A stretch of 64,000 bases of DNA from Algoriphagus halophilus (GCF_900129785.1 NZ_FSRC01000001.1:868001-932000), one strand, 5' to 3'. Counted from the first letter of the stretch, positions 1 through 9,037 are shown. Translations and numbers: made by a program. The notes: generated from the sequence alone by a model not told the origin.

Positions 1-1
1 A

Positions 2-754
2 CCAGGAGCAAAGCAAACCATTAAATCCATCTACTTTTTTGTGGATGAGTTTACTAATCATAATGATACCCAAATTGGCATCCAAGCAATTTCACTATTG
101 AAAAAACTGGGATATGAGGTGAAACTCGTCGATCATCAGGAAAGCGGGCGATCTGCTATTTCTAAAGGACTATTACCAAAAGCTAAAAAGCATGCAGAAG
201 CCAATGTGAAAGTGTTCGCCAACTTGATTGATGGAACTACTCCTTTGATAGGTCTGGAACCTTCGGCAATTTTGAGTTTTAGAGATGAATACCCTCGCCT
301 TGTTGGGAAGGAGTTTGTAGAATCTGCCAAAAAGCTAAAATTTCATGTGAAGTTAATCGATGAATTTTTGGCTCAGGAAGCAGCTGCTGGAAATATCAAA
401 TCGGATGCTTTTACTTCCGAAAATAAGAAGATTAAGCTTCATGGGCATTGTCACCAAAAAGCACTTTCATCGGTACTTTGGACTCAAAAAATATTGTCGC
501 TTCCTGCTAATTATACGGTGGAGACCATACCTAGTGGCTGCTGTGGGATGGCTGGAAGCTTTGGATATGAAGCAGAGCATTATGAAGTTTCTCAACAGGT
601 GGGTGAATTGGTATTGTTTCCGGCAGTGAGAAAAACAGAGCTTGAAACCATCATCGCGGCTCCGGGTACTTCTTGTAGGCATCAGATTGCAGATGGGACC
701 GGGAGGAAAGCAAAACACCCAGTGGAGATTTTATGGGAAGCATTGATCCTTTGA
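2..754 (+). CDS. FAD-linked oxidase / Fe-S oxidoreductase, C-terminal part (5' truncated)
   Basis: The reading frame is open from the first base of the window, so the true start lies upstream. The internal GTG at 41 is not a credible start, because the residues before it (...IKSIYFFVDEFTNHNDT) continue the family pattern. Two cysteine-rich blocks typical of the CCG domain are visible: GHCHQKAL and SGCCGMAGSFGYE, which in this family bind Fe-S clusters or serve as heterodisulfide-reductase-like sites. The part seen (about 250 residues) resembles the C-terminus of large GlcD/GlpC-type fusion proteins that oxidise 2-hydroxy acids or glycerol-3-phosphate and pass electrons to quinone. Which substrate it uses cannot be told from this fragment. 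Confidence 0.8.
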   Translation, partial: PGAKQTIKSIYFFVDEFTNHNDTQIGIQAISLLKKLGYEVKLVDHQESGRSAISKGLLPKAKKHAEANVKVFANLIDGTTPLIGLEPSAILSFRDEYPRLVGKEFVESAKKLKFHVKLIDEFLAQEAAAGNIKSDAFTSENKKIKLHGHCHQKALSSVLWTQKILSLPANYTVETIPSGCCGMAGSFGYEAEHYEVSQQVGELVLFPAVRKTELETIIAAPGTSCRHQIADGTGRKAKHPVEILWEALIL

Positions 755-969
755 GATTTCTAACTTCTACCAGGTTTTTTCTTGACGTCTTCCCGTTAAT
801 AATCAATTGATAGAAAGAAATAACATAGTTCTCAAGGAGCGTAAAAAAGTGACGAATAGCACTTCTTTTCTTAATGGGTATTGGCAAGAAAAGTACTTTA
901 AAAAATATAATTTCTTTCTCGGAGTGATGTGCGATAAGGTATTGAATTGAGAGGGGGAGGATTGCATGG

Positions 970-1002
970 AAAAAGACTGGAAAAGTAAATTCCAGTCTTT
1001 TT
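970..1002. terminator. Bidirectional intrinsic terminator
   Basis: A perfect 12-bp inverted repeat (970-981 against 991-1002) with a 9-nt loop and an A/T run on both sides. It can stop transcription of the Fe-S oxidoreductase on the plus strand and of the convergent mscS gene on the minus strand. The stretch from 755 to 969 before it holds no gene that I can support. Confidence 0.8.
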
Positions 1003-1028
1003 GTTTACTTGGGTATTGGGATGAACTT

Positions 1029-1850
1029 TTAGGAAGCTTTCCCTTCTGGATAATAATGATGAACATCTCGTTGAGGAAATGGAATTCCGATATTTGCTGC
1101 ATCAAAGGACTTTTTAATGTGCTCCTGCATGAAAAAATGGACATTCCAATAATCTTCAGTTTTGCACCAAGGTCTAACGGCAAAGTTCACAGAGGAATCG
1201 CCTAACTCCGATACAAGAATATCTACCGGTTGGGAATGGTCTATAAATTCACAATTGGCAGCAACTTTTTCGATGATACTTCTCGCTTTGTCAATATCTG
1301 CTTCATAGCTGATCCCGAATGTCATCGGAACTTTTCTTTCTGGGTTGGAAGTCAAATTTTCCAAAGGATTGGAGGATATCGCTCCATTGGGGATGATAAT
1401 GACCCGGTTGTCCAGTGTGGTCAGAATAGTATTGAAAATCTGAATTTCCCGGACCGTTCCAGAGTAACCATTGGTTACGATGAAATCACCTACTTTGAAA
1501 GGCCTAAAGAATAATATTAGAATCCCTGCCGCCATGTGTCCAAGGTTTCCCTGAAGAGCCAAGCCAATAGCAAAGGCTAATGCACTAAAAATGGCAATGA
1601 ATGAAGTGACGTTAAACCCAAACATTGAAGCTGCACTCAAAATGACTAATAGCCTTAATGAGATACCGATCAAAGAAGATAGAAAAGGGGCTAGAGACTT
1701 GTCAACATTACTTTTTGTCAGCGATTTTTTGATTTTTCCTGCGAAAATACCTGCAATCCAAAAGCCGATGAGCAAGGTTAAAATGGCACCCAGAACCTTA
1801 GGGGCATAGAGGTATACCATGTCCAAAATTTTCTCAAAATCGAATTCCAT
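1029..1850 (-). CDS. mscS: Small-conductance mechanosensitive channel, MscS family
   Basis: A 273-residue inner-membrane channel of minimal MscS size. Three hydrophobic segments are visible (about residues 18-38, 60-80 and 84-116). The third is the Gly/Ala-rich pore helix ending in GHMAAGILILFFRPF, followed directly by the beta-domain motif VGDFI and by RVIIIPNGAISSNPLEN, both hallmarks of the family. The soluble C-terminal part follows. Known role of the family: it opens under membrane tension during hypo-osmotic shock and releases solutes. It is a single gene with its own terminator downstream, and the 245 bp upstream are AT-rich with no clear TAnnTTTG element. Confidence 0.93.
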   Translation of the reverse strand: MEFDFEKILDMVYLYAPKVLGAILTLLIGFWIAGIFAGKIKKSLTKSNVDKSLAPFLSSLIGISLRLLVILSAASMFGFNVTSFIAIFSALAFAIGLALQGNLGHMAAGILILFFRPFKVGDFIVTNGYSGTVREIQIFNTILTTLDNRVIIIPNGAISSNPLENLTSNPERKVPMTFGISYEADIDKARSIIEKVAANCEFIDHSQPVDILVSELGDSSVNFAVRPWCKTEDYWNVHFFMQEHIKKSFDAANIGIPFPQRDVHHYYPEGKAS

Positions 1851-2095
1851 AATTAGAAAGGTTTATGTGAACAGGAACGTATTTGACCTGTATGAAAATG
1901 AAAACATAAAAAGAGTACCTATAATTTGGGAAAAAAATAGTTTAGTGAAAACAAAAATTTTAAAAAAATAAGAATTGGATCTTTGTCTTAATTAGATGAT
2001 AATTAATATTGGTTCCGTTAAATTGGCTTTGGTTGGTTTTTTTAATTTTGGATGTTTTACGTTTCTCCAGACTATTGAAATTCTGTCTTTCGGAC

Positions 2096-3058
2096 TTAAG
2101 AAAATATTTTTCTTACTACATATTCCGCACACCTTGCAGCAAGCCTGGCAGTGGCATGATCCAAGTCAAAATTCGGGTTGAGCTCTACCACATCCATGGA
2201 TATGACTTTCTTGCTTTTGGTGATTAATTCGAATACTTTGAAGGCAAAGTCCGGTTCGAATCCCATTGGTGATGGTGCTGAGACCCCTGGAGCATAGGCC
2301 GAAGCAAAGCCATCCATGTCTACCGTGAGATAGATTTTATCTTTGGAATCCAAAAACCATAAGATTTTCTCTTGGATGACTTCCCAGTTATTTAGCCGAA
2401 AATCCTCCATGACCATCCATTGTGAGTTCGATCTTTCTGCAGTTTTAAAAAGTGACTTTGGATTCACGGAGCGCTGAATCCCTAAACACAAATAGTGAAA
2501 ATCATCTTTAAATTCCTCAGCAAGTTGGAAGAAAGGGGATCCCGAATGTCCTTTCCCATTGTTTAAAGGTCTCAGGTCGAAATGAGCATCCAAGTTGATA
2601 ATACCTAATTTTTCATCCTTGGATTTGAGGTATTGATAAACGCCTCTTGCATGAGCCAGAGCTAAATCATGTCCACCGCCCAATAGAACAGGAAAATGAT
2701 TGGTTTCCAGAAGTTTGAGTACGGTTGTAGAAATGAGGTCATGGCTAGATTCCATGTCCGAGTTATGGGTAATGACATCACCATAGTCAAAAACTCTGGT
2801 TTGTTCCGGAAGATGAAAAGCAAGACTTCCCATCATATTCCGGATGGCTTTTGGCCCTGCTTTCGTTCCTAGTCTACCTTGGTTTCTATTGACCCCTTCT
2901 TCGCTGGCATAACCAAGGATTCCGACTTTTGGCTTTTCGGTATTGGTATCGAATTGGAGGTCATTTACTGAAATACTGGCTTGATGCCAATACTCAATCG
3001 CATTGGATTTCCTACCGTACCAATTGGAAGTTTCTGGATTTTGGTGAATTTGCCCCAT
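2096..3058 (-). CDS. hutG: Formimidoylglutamase
   Basis: Last gene of the hut operon. It hydrolyses N-formimidoyl-L-glutamate to glutamate and formamide, the final step of one branch of histidine degradation. It is a 320-residue member of the arginase/agmatinase fold. The dimanganese ligand motifs are present: GGGHD (H130), DAHFD (D157, H159, D161) and VDMDGF (D247, D249), with HSGSPFFQ between them. APGVSAPSPMGF after the last ligand motif fits formimidoylglutamase better than arginase. Its ATG lies 7 bp after the hutU stop, so the two are probably co-transcribed. Confidence 0.92.
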   Translation of the reverse strand: MGQIHQNPETSNWYGRKSNAIEYWHQASISVNDLQFDTNTEKPKVGILGYASEEGVNRNQGRLGTKAGPKAIRNMMGSLAFHLPEQTRVFDYGDVITHNSDMESSHDLISTTVLKLLETNHFPVLLGGGHDLALAHARGVYQYLKSKDEKLGIINLDAHFDLRPLNNGKGHSGSPFFQLAEEFKDDFHYLCLGIQRSVNPKSLFKTAERSNSQWMVMEDFRLNNWEVIQEKILWFLDSKDKIYLTVDMDGFASAYAPGVSAPSPMGFEPDFAFKVFELITKSKKVISMDVVELNPNFDLDHATARLAARCAEYVVRKIFS

Positions 3059-3065
3059 CTTTTTT

Positions 3066-5066
3066 TTAAAGCAATTTATCCAAAATACTAGGATCTACCA
3101 GATTTGGGAGGGTTACTTTTAAATTTGGGGTCCTTTCCATTTCTCTTTGAATGGCTTCCAGGGAACCTGAATTTCTAGCCCAGGCTCTTCTTGCGATCCC
3201 ATTATTGACATCATAAAAAAGCATGGAATTTAACTTTCTTTCTGCTTCCTTCGAACCATCGAGGACCATCCCAAATCCTCCGTTGATGACTTCACCCCAT
3301 CCTACACCACCTCCGTTATGAATGGAGACCCAAGTAGCTCCTCTAAAACTATCCCCAATGACATTGTGAATCGCCATATCTGCGGTAAACTTACTTCCAT
3401 CATAAATATTGCTGGTTTCTCGATAAGGAGAATCTGTGCCGCTGACATCATGGTGATCTCTTCCAAGTACGATAGGAGCAGAGATTTCACCGGATTCGAT
3501 GGCCTGATTAAACGCGTTCGCAATTTTTGCCCTTCCTTCTGCATCGGCATATAGAATCCTGGCTTGGGAACCCACCACCAACCGATTATTTTCTGCCTCT
3601 TCGATCCAAGTGATGTTGTCCTGCATTTGTTGCTGGATGGATAAAGGGGAATTTTGCATGATTTCTTTTAGGACTTTCGCTGCAATTTGATCTGTTTTGG
3701 ACAAGTCATCAGGATTCCCAGATGTACATACCCATCGGAAGGGTCCGAAACCATAATCAAAACACATAGGTCCAAGGATATCCTGAACATAACTTGGATA
3801 TTGAAAGTCTATGCCGTTCTCAGCCATGATATCAGCCCCAGCCCTGGAGGCTTCCAATAGAAACGCATTTCCATAATCAAAAAAGTAGGTTCCTTTTTTC
3901 GAATGGTTATTGATAGAAGATGCATGTCTTCTCAAGGTTTCTTGAACCTTCTCTTTAAATAATTCAGGATCTTCGGCCATCATTCGGTTAGACTCCTCAA
4001 AAGATAAACCTACAGGATAGTAACCTCCAGCCCAAGGGTTATGTAACGAAGTTTGATCCGAACCTATTTCCACAAAAACATTTTCCTGATCAAATCTTTC
4101 CCAAACATCTACCACATTGCCTAGGTAGGCGATGGAAACCACCTCTTCATTGGCTTTGGCTAATTGAGTTCTGAGGACCAATTCATCCAGGTTTTCGACC
4201 AACTCATCTACCCAACCTTGCTCATGCCTTTTTTTGGCAGCAGCAGGATTGACTTCTGCACAGATGGTAATACATCCTGCAATATTTCCTGCTTTGGGCT
4301 GTGCACCGCTCATGCCTCCTAGGCCTGCAGTCAAAAATAGTTTCCCTTTTGGGGATTTTCCAGCACCCAGTTTTTTACGGAAGGCATTCATCACGGTGAT
4401 GGTTGTTCCATGTACGATTCCCTGTGGACCAATATACATGTAAGAGCCAGCAGTCATTTGTCCATATTGTGTAACGCCTAGAGCATTGAATTTTTCCCAA
4501 TCATCCGGTTTTGAATAGTTAGGAATCATCATTCCATTGGTGACAATCACCCTTGGAGCTTCCTTGGAAGAAGGGAATAGTCCCATCGGGTGCCCGGAAT
4601 AGACATGGAGTGTTTGCTCTTCTGTCATTTCCGATAAATATTTCATGACCAGTAAATATTGAGCCCAGTTTTGAAAGACAGCCCCGTTTCCACCGTAGGT
4701 GATCAACTCCTCGGGATGTTGTGCGACCGCTGGATCTAAATTATTTTGGATCATCAGCATCATCGCAGCAGCTTGATTTGACTTGGCAGGATATTCACTG
4801 ATGGGTCTTGCTTTCATTTCATAATCCGGCATGAATCGGTACATGTAGATTCTCCCAAATTCCTGGAGTTCGGCGAGAAATTCTTCTGCCAACTCGAAAT
4901 GCCATTCTTTGGGAAAATACCTGAGCGCATTGGAGAGCGAGAGTTTTTTCTCTTCTTCAGTTAAAATATCCTTCCTTTTTGGGGCATGACTGATTTGCTC
5001 ACATCTTACCTTTTTGGAAGGTAAAACGCTAGGGATACCTTGTGAAATTTGCTCTTGGAAAGTCAT
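3066..5066 (-). CDS. hutU: Urocanate hydratase (long form)
   Basis: Converts urocanate to 4-imidazolone-5-propionate with a tightly bound NAD+. At 666 residues it is the long form found in Bacteroidota and animals rather than the roughly 550-residue proteobacterial form. Visible motifs are YGGNGAVFQNW (124-134), the NAD-binding glycine loop GLGGMSGAQ (248-256), and FDYGFGPFRWVCTSG with the conserved active-site cysteine. A TTG four codons upstream (5078) would also be in frame, but the ATG at 5066 starts the family-like N-terminus MTFQEQ. The gene sits 70 bp after hutI and 7 bp before hutG. Confidence 0.95.
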   Translation of the reverse strand: MTFQEQISQGIPSVLPSKKVRCEQISHAPKRKDILTEEEKKLSLSNALRYFPKEWHFELAEEFLAELQEFGRIYMYRFMPDYEMKARPISEYPAKSNQAAAMMLMIQNNLDPAVAQHPEELITYGGNGAVFQNWAQYLLVMKYLSEMTEEQTLHVYSGHPMGLFPSSKEAPRVIVTNGMMIPNYSKPDDWEKFNALGVTQYGQMTAGSYMYIGPQGIVHGTTITVMNAFRKKLGAGKSPKGKLFLTAGLGGMSGAQPKAGNIAGCITICAEVNPAAAKKRHEQGWVDELVENLDELVLRTQLAKANEEVVSIAYLGNVVDVWERFDQENVFVEIGSDQTSLHNPWAGGYYPVGLSFEESNRMMAEDPELFKEKVQETLRRHASSINNHSKKGTYFFDYGNAFLLEASRAGADIMAENGIDFQYPSYVQDILGPMCFDYGFGPFRWVCTSGNPDDLSKTDQIAAKVLKEIMQNSPLSIQQQMQDNITWIEEAENNRLVVGSQARILYADAEGRAKIANAFNQAIESGEISAPIVLGRDHHDVSGTDSPYRETSNIYDGSKFTADMAIHNVIGDSFRGATWVSIHNGGGVGWGEVINGGFGMVLDGSKEAERKLNSMLFYDVNNGIARRAWARNSGSLEAIQREMERTPNLKVTLPNLVDPSILDKLL

Positions 5067-5136
5067 TTGAATGATCAAATTAAATGTGTTGAATTGAAGA
5101 AGAATCTTTTTTAAATAGGTGGTCCTTGTGCTTCGA

Positions 5137-6390
5137 TTAATTTACTGAAGCAGTCACTCGGTTACCGCTTTTCCAAACTTGTGCAGGTTTGAGTTTTCCC
5201 TGATGGTAAAGAATCTCTTGGTAATTACTGCTAGGATAAATGGAAAAGTCCGCCAGCATTCCTGGTTTTAAAATACCTCTGTCGGATAAGTTTAAAGTTG
5301 CTGCAGCTCGTACTGTTATCCCGGCTAAGACCTCTGCGGTACTTAACTTTTGGAATGTGGCAAGAATAGATGCTTGAGTAATTAAATCTCCCATGGGAGC
5401 CGAGCCCGGATTCCAGTCGGAAGCAATTGCCAAAGAACCTCCTTTGTCCAATAATTTTCTGGCAGGAGTAAAATCACAGCCAAGGCCTAAACTTGCTCCC
5501 GGCAATGCAACGGCGATGGTACCAGTTTGGGCAAGCAAAGAAATCTCATGTTCTCCCGATGCTTCTAAATGATCGGCAGATTTTGCGTTGAATTTTACTG
5601 CTACTTCAGACCCTCCAGCCGTGAATTGGTCCGCATGGACTGTAATATCAAATCCAAATTCTTTAGCTTTTTGGAAATAGGGTTCTATTTCTTCCGAAGA
5701 GAATGCGCTTTTTTCAATGAATGCATCGACCCGATTAGAAAGCTGTTCTATTTTGATTTGAGGAAGTAAGGTCTCTCCAATTAGCTTTAGGTATTCTGCA
5801 TTAGTCCCTTCAAAATCTCTAGGCTTCATATGAGCTGCCAAGCAGGTGGAAATCAAATCGGCGGGGGTTTTGGAATTCGCTTCTTTGATTGCCCTTAGCA
5901 TTTTCAACTCCTCTTCATGATTTAGGCCATATCCGCTTTTTACTTCAATGGTGGTCACCCCTTCCATTAAGTGCTGGTTAGCATTTTTAGTGGTGTTCGC
6001 AGCGAGTTGGATGAGGTCTAGTTTTCTTGTTTGGGTAACAGTATCCCAAATTCCTCCTCCCGCCTCGGCTATTTCCAAATAGGATTTCCCTGCATTTCTC
6101 ATGGCAAAATCTCTGGCTCTGGTTCCACCAAAACAGATGTGGGTATGACAATCGATCCAACCCGGTACTGCCACGCAATCCCCTTCCAAAAGATGGAGTT
6201 CGGTCTGGTCCAAGGTGATTTTTGATCTTAACTCCTCAAAGTTTCCAACTTCAATAATTTGATCATCCTGAATCAGGATCCCCGCCTCTTGAATGATTTC
6301 CAGGCTTTCGTCTTTAAGAGGCCCCTTAAGTGGAAGTTTATCCAATGTCAACAGCTGATGAAAAGGACCTATTAATTTTTGCTTATTCAT
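5137..6390 (-). CDS. hutI: Imidazolonepropionase
   Basis: Third enzyme of histidine degradation; it opens the imidazolone ring to give N-formimidoylglutamate. It is a 417-residue amidohydrolase-superfamily protein. The metal-binding HxH is seen as CHTHICFGGTR (H82, H84). EVKSGYGLNHEEELKML, HADQFTAGG and SDWNPGSAP follow in the order expected for HutI. It lies 11 bp downstream of hutH, which implies one transcript. Confidence 0.95.
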   Translation of the reverse strand: MNKQKLIGPFHQLLTLDKLPLKGPLKDESLEIIQEAGILIQDDQIIEVGNFEELRSKITLDQTELHLLEGDCVAVPGWIDCHTHICFGGTRARDFAMRNAGKSYLEIAEAGGGIWDTVTQTRKLDLIQLAANTTKNANQHLMEGVTTIEVKSGYGLNHEEELKMLRAIKEANSKTPADLISTCLAAHMKPRDFEGTNAEYLKLIGETLLPQIKIEQLSNRVDAFIEKSAFSSEEIEPYFQKAKEFGFDITVHADQFTAGGSEVAVKFNAKSADHLEASGEHEISLLAQTGTIAVALPGASLGLGCDFTPARKLLDKGGSLAIASDWNPGSAPMGDLITQASILATFQKLSTAEVLAGITVRAAATLNLSDRGILKPGMLADFSIYPSSNYQEILYHQGKLKPAQVWKSGNRVTASVN

Positions 6391-6401
6391 GTTGAAATTT
6401 T

Positions 6402-7967
6402 TTAATAGGTGAACAATTCACTCCATTCCGTTTCAAAAGCCAAGCCTTCTTTAATGGCTACTTGTTTCGCAATTTCCACTAACTCTCCACTTTGAATCAG
6501 TTCGATCGCAGTTTCCATATCCTCGGTCATCACCCGGTCAGAGACCACTGGAGAAATTTTGGTACGAACGTGCTCATAAATGGCGGTCATGATTTTTCCT
6601 GATTTCATTGGAGCGTGGAAATCCATGGCTTGTGCTGCATAGAACAGTTCCACTCCGAGAATCTTCTCCACATTCCCAATTACTTGAAGCGCTTTTCTTG
6701 CCCCGATAGATCCCATACTCACATGATCTTCTTGCCCAAGGGAAGTTGGGATACTGTCCGCACTGGAAGGGAAGCAAAGCCCCTTGTTTTCTGAAGCCAA
6801 GGCTGCCGTAGTGTATTGCGGAATCATCAAACCTGAATTCAGGCCTGTTTCTTTAAGTAGTAATTTTGGTACGCCTGGAGTATCTCCTTCTATGGACAAG
6901 TAAATTCTTCTATCTGCGATGTTTCCTATTTCGGAAGCCGCCAGACAAGCATAATCCAAAGGTAGGGCAATGGGCTGCCCATGGAAGTTCCCCCCGCTAA
7001 TCGTATGTTCTGCATTCAGTACAACGGGGTTATCTGTAACTGAATTGATTTCAGTCTCTATAGCATCCCTTAAATGTAACCAGGCATTTCTGGAAGCTCC
7101 ATGTACCTGAGGCATGCAACGTAATGAATATGGATCTTGGACCCGGGCACAATTCGCATGTGAGTTCACGATCTCAGATTCATGGAGTAGATTTAAGATG
7201 GTTTGTGCAGTGTGTTTATTTCCAGGGTAAGGTCTCAATTGATGAAGCTCTGCCGAAAAAGGTTTAATGGACCCCATCAATCCTTCAATCATCATGGCGC
7301 CTGTAATATCAGCATGGGTGAGTACATTATGCAATCGATCCACCACTTTAACTCCGAATGCGGCAATAAATTGGGTTCCATTGATGAGAGCCAAACCTTC
7401 TTTTGGACCAAGTTGTATGGGGGATAGGTGATAGGATTGAAGGGCTTTTTCAGCTGAAATGATTGCTCCTTTCAAATGTACTTTTCCATATCCAATTAAG
7501 GGTAAGAAGAGGTGGGAAAGTGGAGCCAAATCTCCTGATGCTCCTACCGAACCCTGAAGTGGTACCACAGGAATCATATCATTTTCCAACATCCAGAGCA
7601 TTCGCTCAATAGTAGCCAGCTGAATGCCTGAAAACCCCTGTGAAAGCGCCTGCACCTTCAAAACCAGCATCAGTTTGGAAATTTCTACAGGAATGGGTTC
7701 CCCGAGTCCTACCGCATGACTTTTCAAAAGGTTTTCCTGAAGAGTTCGGGTATCAGACTCGGAGATCCTGCTGGTACATAGAGGGCCAAATCCTGTATTG
7801 ATCCCATAAACCGCTTTATCTCCCTTTGCAATTTGCTGAACTGCTTCACTGGATTTCATCACTTTGGATTTGGTCTCCTCAGTCAAAATCCCTTTTACCT
7901 CTTTTCTTGCAAGTTTTAAAGCGAAAGAAGAAGTAAGTCTATCAATGCCATATCGGAAAGTGTTCAT
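6402..7967 (-). CDS. hutH: Histidine ammonia-lyase
   Basis: First enzyme of the pathway: deaminates L-histidine to urocanate and ammonia. The 521-residue length is normal. The autocatalytic MIO cofactor triad Ala143-Ser144-Gly145 sits in GSVGASGDLAPLSHL, and the conserved tyrosine loop YGINTGFGPL begins at Y54. HGQPIALPLDY and QEDHVSMGS are further family motifs. It is first in the hutHIUG operon and divergent from a LysR regulator. The short region between them carries candidate operator dyads and a -7 element (see those entries). Confidence 0.96.
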   Translation of the reverse strand: MNTFRYGIDRLTSSFALKLARKEVKGILTEETKSKVMKSSEAVQQIAKGDKAVYGINTGFGPLCTSRISESDTRTLQENLLKSHAVGLGEPIPVEISKLMLVLKVQALSQGFSGIQLATIERMLWMLENDMIPVVPLQGSVGASGDLAPLSHLFLPLIGYGKVHLKGAIISAEKALQSYHLSPIQLGPKEGLALINGTQFIAAFGVKVVDRLHNVLTHADITGAMMIEGLMGSIKPFSAELHQLRPYPGNKHTAQTILNLLHESEIVNSHANCARVQDPYSLRCMPQVHGASRNAWLHLRDAIETEINSVTDNPVVLNAEHTISGGNFHGQPIALPLDYACLAASEIGNIADRRIYLSIEGDTPGVPKLLLKETGLNSGLMIPQYTTAALASENKGLCFPSSADSIPTSLGQEDHVSMGSIGARKALQVIGNVEKILGVELFYAAQAMDFHAPMKSGKIMTAIYEHVRTKISPVVSDRVMTEDMETAIELIQSGELVEIAKQVAIKEGLAFETEWSELFTY

Positions 7968-7998
7968 TTCGTATTGGGTTATATTCTAAAGGGTTATA

Positions 7999-8006
7999 CA
8001 AAAATA
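7999..8006 (-). promoter_or_regulatory. Candidate -7 element of the hut operon promoter
   Basis: Read on the minus strand this is TATTTTTG, an exact match to the Bacteroidota -7 consensus TAnnTTTG. Transcription would start near 7992, about 25 nt before the hutH ATG. No good -33 TTTG is found at the usual distance, which would fit a promoter that needs an activator. This is inference from consensus only. Confidence 0.45.
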
Positions 8007-8017
8007 CTTTATTTATG

Positions 8018-8068
8018 TGATAAGTTTTGATATCATTTTTATCATATATTGATAACTTTGAGTTATCA
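8018..8068. promoter_or_regulatory. Clustered TGATA/TATCA dyads between hutH and its LysR regulator; candidate operators
   Basis: The perfect inverted repeat TGATAAC-N5-GTTATCA (8050-8068) overlaps the lysR start codon. A second group is TGATAAG at 8018, the 8-bp palindrome TGATATCA at 8028-8035 and TTATCA at 8039-8044. The half-site TGATA/TATCA therefore recurs along one face of about 50 bp. TAACTTTG (8053-8060), a perfect plus-strand TAnnTTTG, lies inside the first dyad and could be the lysR -7 element. Relative to the proposed hutH start site the dyads sit at about -26 to -76, the usual place for LysR-type activator binding. Confidence 0.55.
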
Positions 8069-8934
8069 TGGAATTACGACACCTTAGTTATTTTAAAGCC
8101 GTTGCAGAGGAGCTGAACTTTAGGAAGGCGGCTGAAAAATTATTCATATCCCAACCGGGCTTGAGTAGGCAAATCAAACAATTAGAGGACATGCTGGAGG
8201 TCAAATTACTGGAAAGAGATCAGAAGCATGTAAAACTGACTGCTGCCGGGGCCTATTTGAAAGGGGAAGTGGATTTTATTCTAAATCACTTAGAGATTAC
8301 CAAGAGTCAATTGAAATTGATTGACTCGGGAAAGGTAGGGGAGTTGAGAATAGGCTTTTTGGGTTCTGCTTCCAATCGAGTATTACCGGACTTATTGGCC
8401 AAAATCAATCAGCATCACCCGCTCATTACCTCAAGCTTGGAGGAGCTAAGCAATTCGGTCCAAGTGGAGATGATTCAAAAGGATAAGTTGGATTTGGGCT
8501 TTGTTAGACTGGCTTCAGTAGCAGAGAATTTGGAAATGAAACCGGTGATGAAAGATTCCTTTTCGCTGGTAGTCCCTATTGATCATCCCATTCCTGAAAG
8601 CCAGTTCAAGTCAATTTCACAGTTTTCGGAAGAATCCTTTATCCTTTTTTCCAGTGATTACAGCAATTTCTATTACGAGCAAATCATTGGGATATGTAAG
8701 GATGCAGGGTTTTCTCCTAAAATCCGACATAAATCTGTACATGCCTTGACCATTTTCAAATTGGTGGAAAATGGGTTGGGTATCGCAATAGTTCCTACCT
8801 CCCTAAAAGAAGGCTATGATCTAACCGTGAGATTTATGGAAATTCCCAATACAAATCGATATTCAGAACTGTCAGTAATCTGGAAGCCGGGAAATAGGAA
8901 TCAAGCTTTGAACCAGGTATTGCCTTTGATTTAA
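8068..8934 (+). CDS. LysR-type transcriptional regulator, probably of the hut operon
   Basis: A 288-residue LysR-family protein. The winged HTH occupies about residues 1-60 (MELRHLSYFKAVAEELNF, then the recognition region SQPGLSRQIKQLE). A periplasmic-binding-like effector domain covers the rest (GELRIGFLGSA onward). It is divergently placed 100 bp from hutH, the classic arrangement for a LysR activator of the adjacent operon. An inverted repeat overlaps its own start, suggesting autoregulation. If so, its co-inducer is likely histidine or urocanate (inference). Well-studied hut systems use HutC (GntR type) or HutP, neither of which is seen here. Confidence 0.9.
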   Translation: MELRHLSYFKAVAEELNFRKAAEKLFISQPGLSRQIKQLEDMLEVKLLERDQKHVKLTAAGAYLKGEVDFILNHLEITKSQLKLIDSGKVGELRIGFLGSASNRVLPDLLAKINQHHPLITSSLEELSNSVQVEMIQKDKLDLGFVRLASVAENLEMKPVMKDSFSLVVPIDHPIPESQFKSISQFSEESFILFSSDYSNFYYEQIIGICKDAGFSPKIRHKSVHALTIFKLVENGLGIAIVPTSLKEGYDLTVRFMEIPNTNRYSELSVIWKPGNRNQALNQVLPLI

Positions 8935-9016
8935 GGTTTAGTGTTTAAGTAGTATATCTGGATGGGTTTCTATTGAATGATGGTATTCAATATTTATTAT
9001 TTTAGCCCAAATCCAG

Positions 9017-9037
9017 AATGTCGGGTAAATGTCGGGT
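9017..9037. repeat. Tandem 11-bp repeat upstream of the XRE membrane regulator
   Basis: AATGTCGGGT occurs twice in direct tandem (9017-9026 and 9028-9037), phased by 11 bp, about one helical turn. The GC-rich core stands out from the AT-rich surroundings. It lies 76 bp before the chosen start of the HTH gene, so it is a plausible binding site for that protein or a related regulator. An in-frame ATG within the second copy (9029) would make the repeat coding, but the protein it adds does not look like part of the HTH domain. Confidence 0.5.

Noticed and set aside
874..927. 17-codon frame starting ATGGGTATTGGC in the gap after the Fe-S oxidoreductase gene.
   Set aside because: Too short, with no clear ribosome-binding site or family resemblance. 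It is not distinguishable from chance.
803..1183. 126-codon minus-strand frame overlapping the 3' end of mscS.
   Set aside because: It lies out of frame over mscS and its terminator, and the translated sequence is low-quality shadow coding.
2040..2095. Weak inverted repeat after hutG as a terminator.
   Set aside because: Only four paired bases with mismatches inside, and no good T run.
5067..5078. TTG start giving hutU four extra residues.
   Set aside because: The ATG at 5066 begins the family-like N-terminus and needs no rare start codon.
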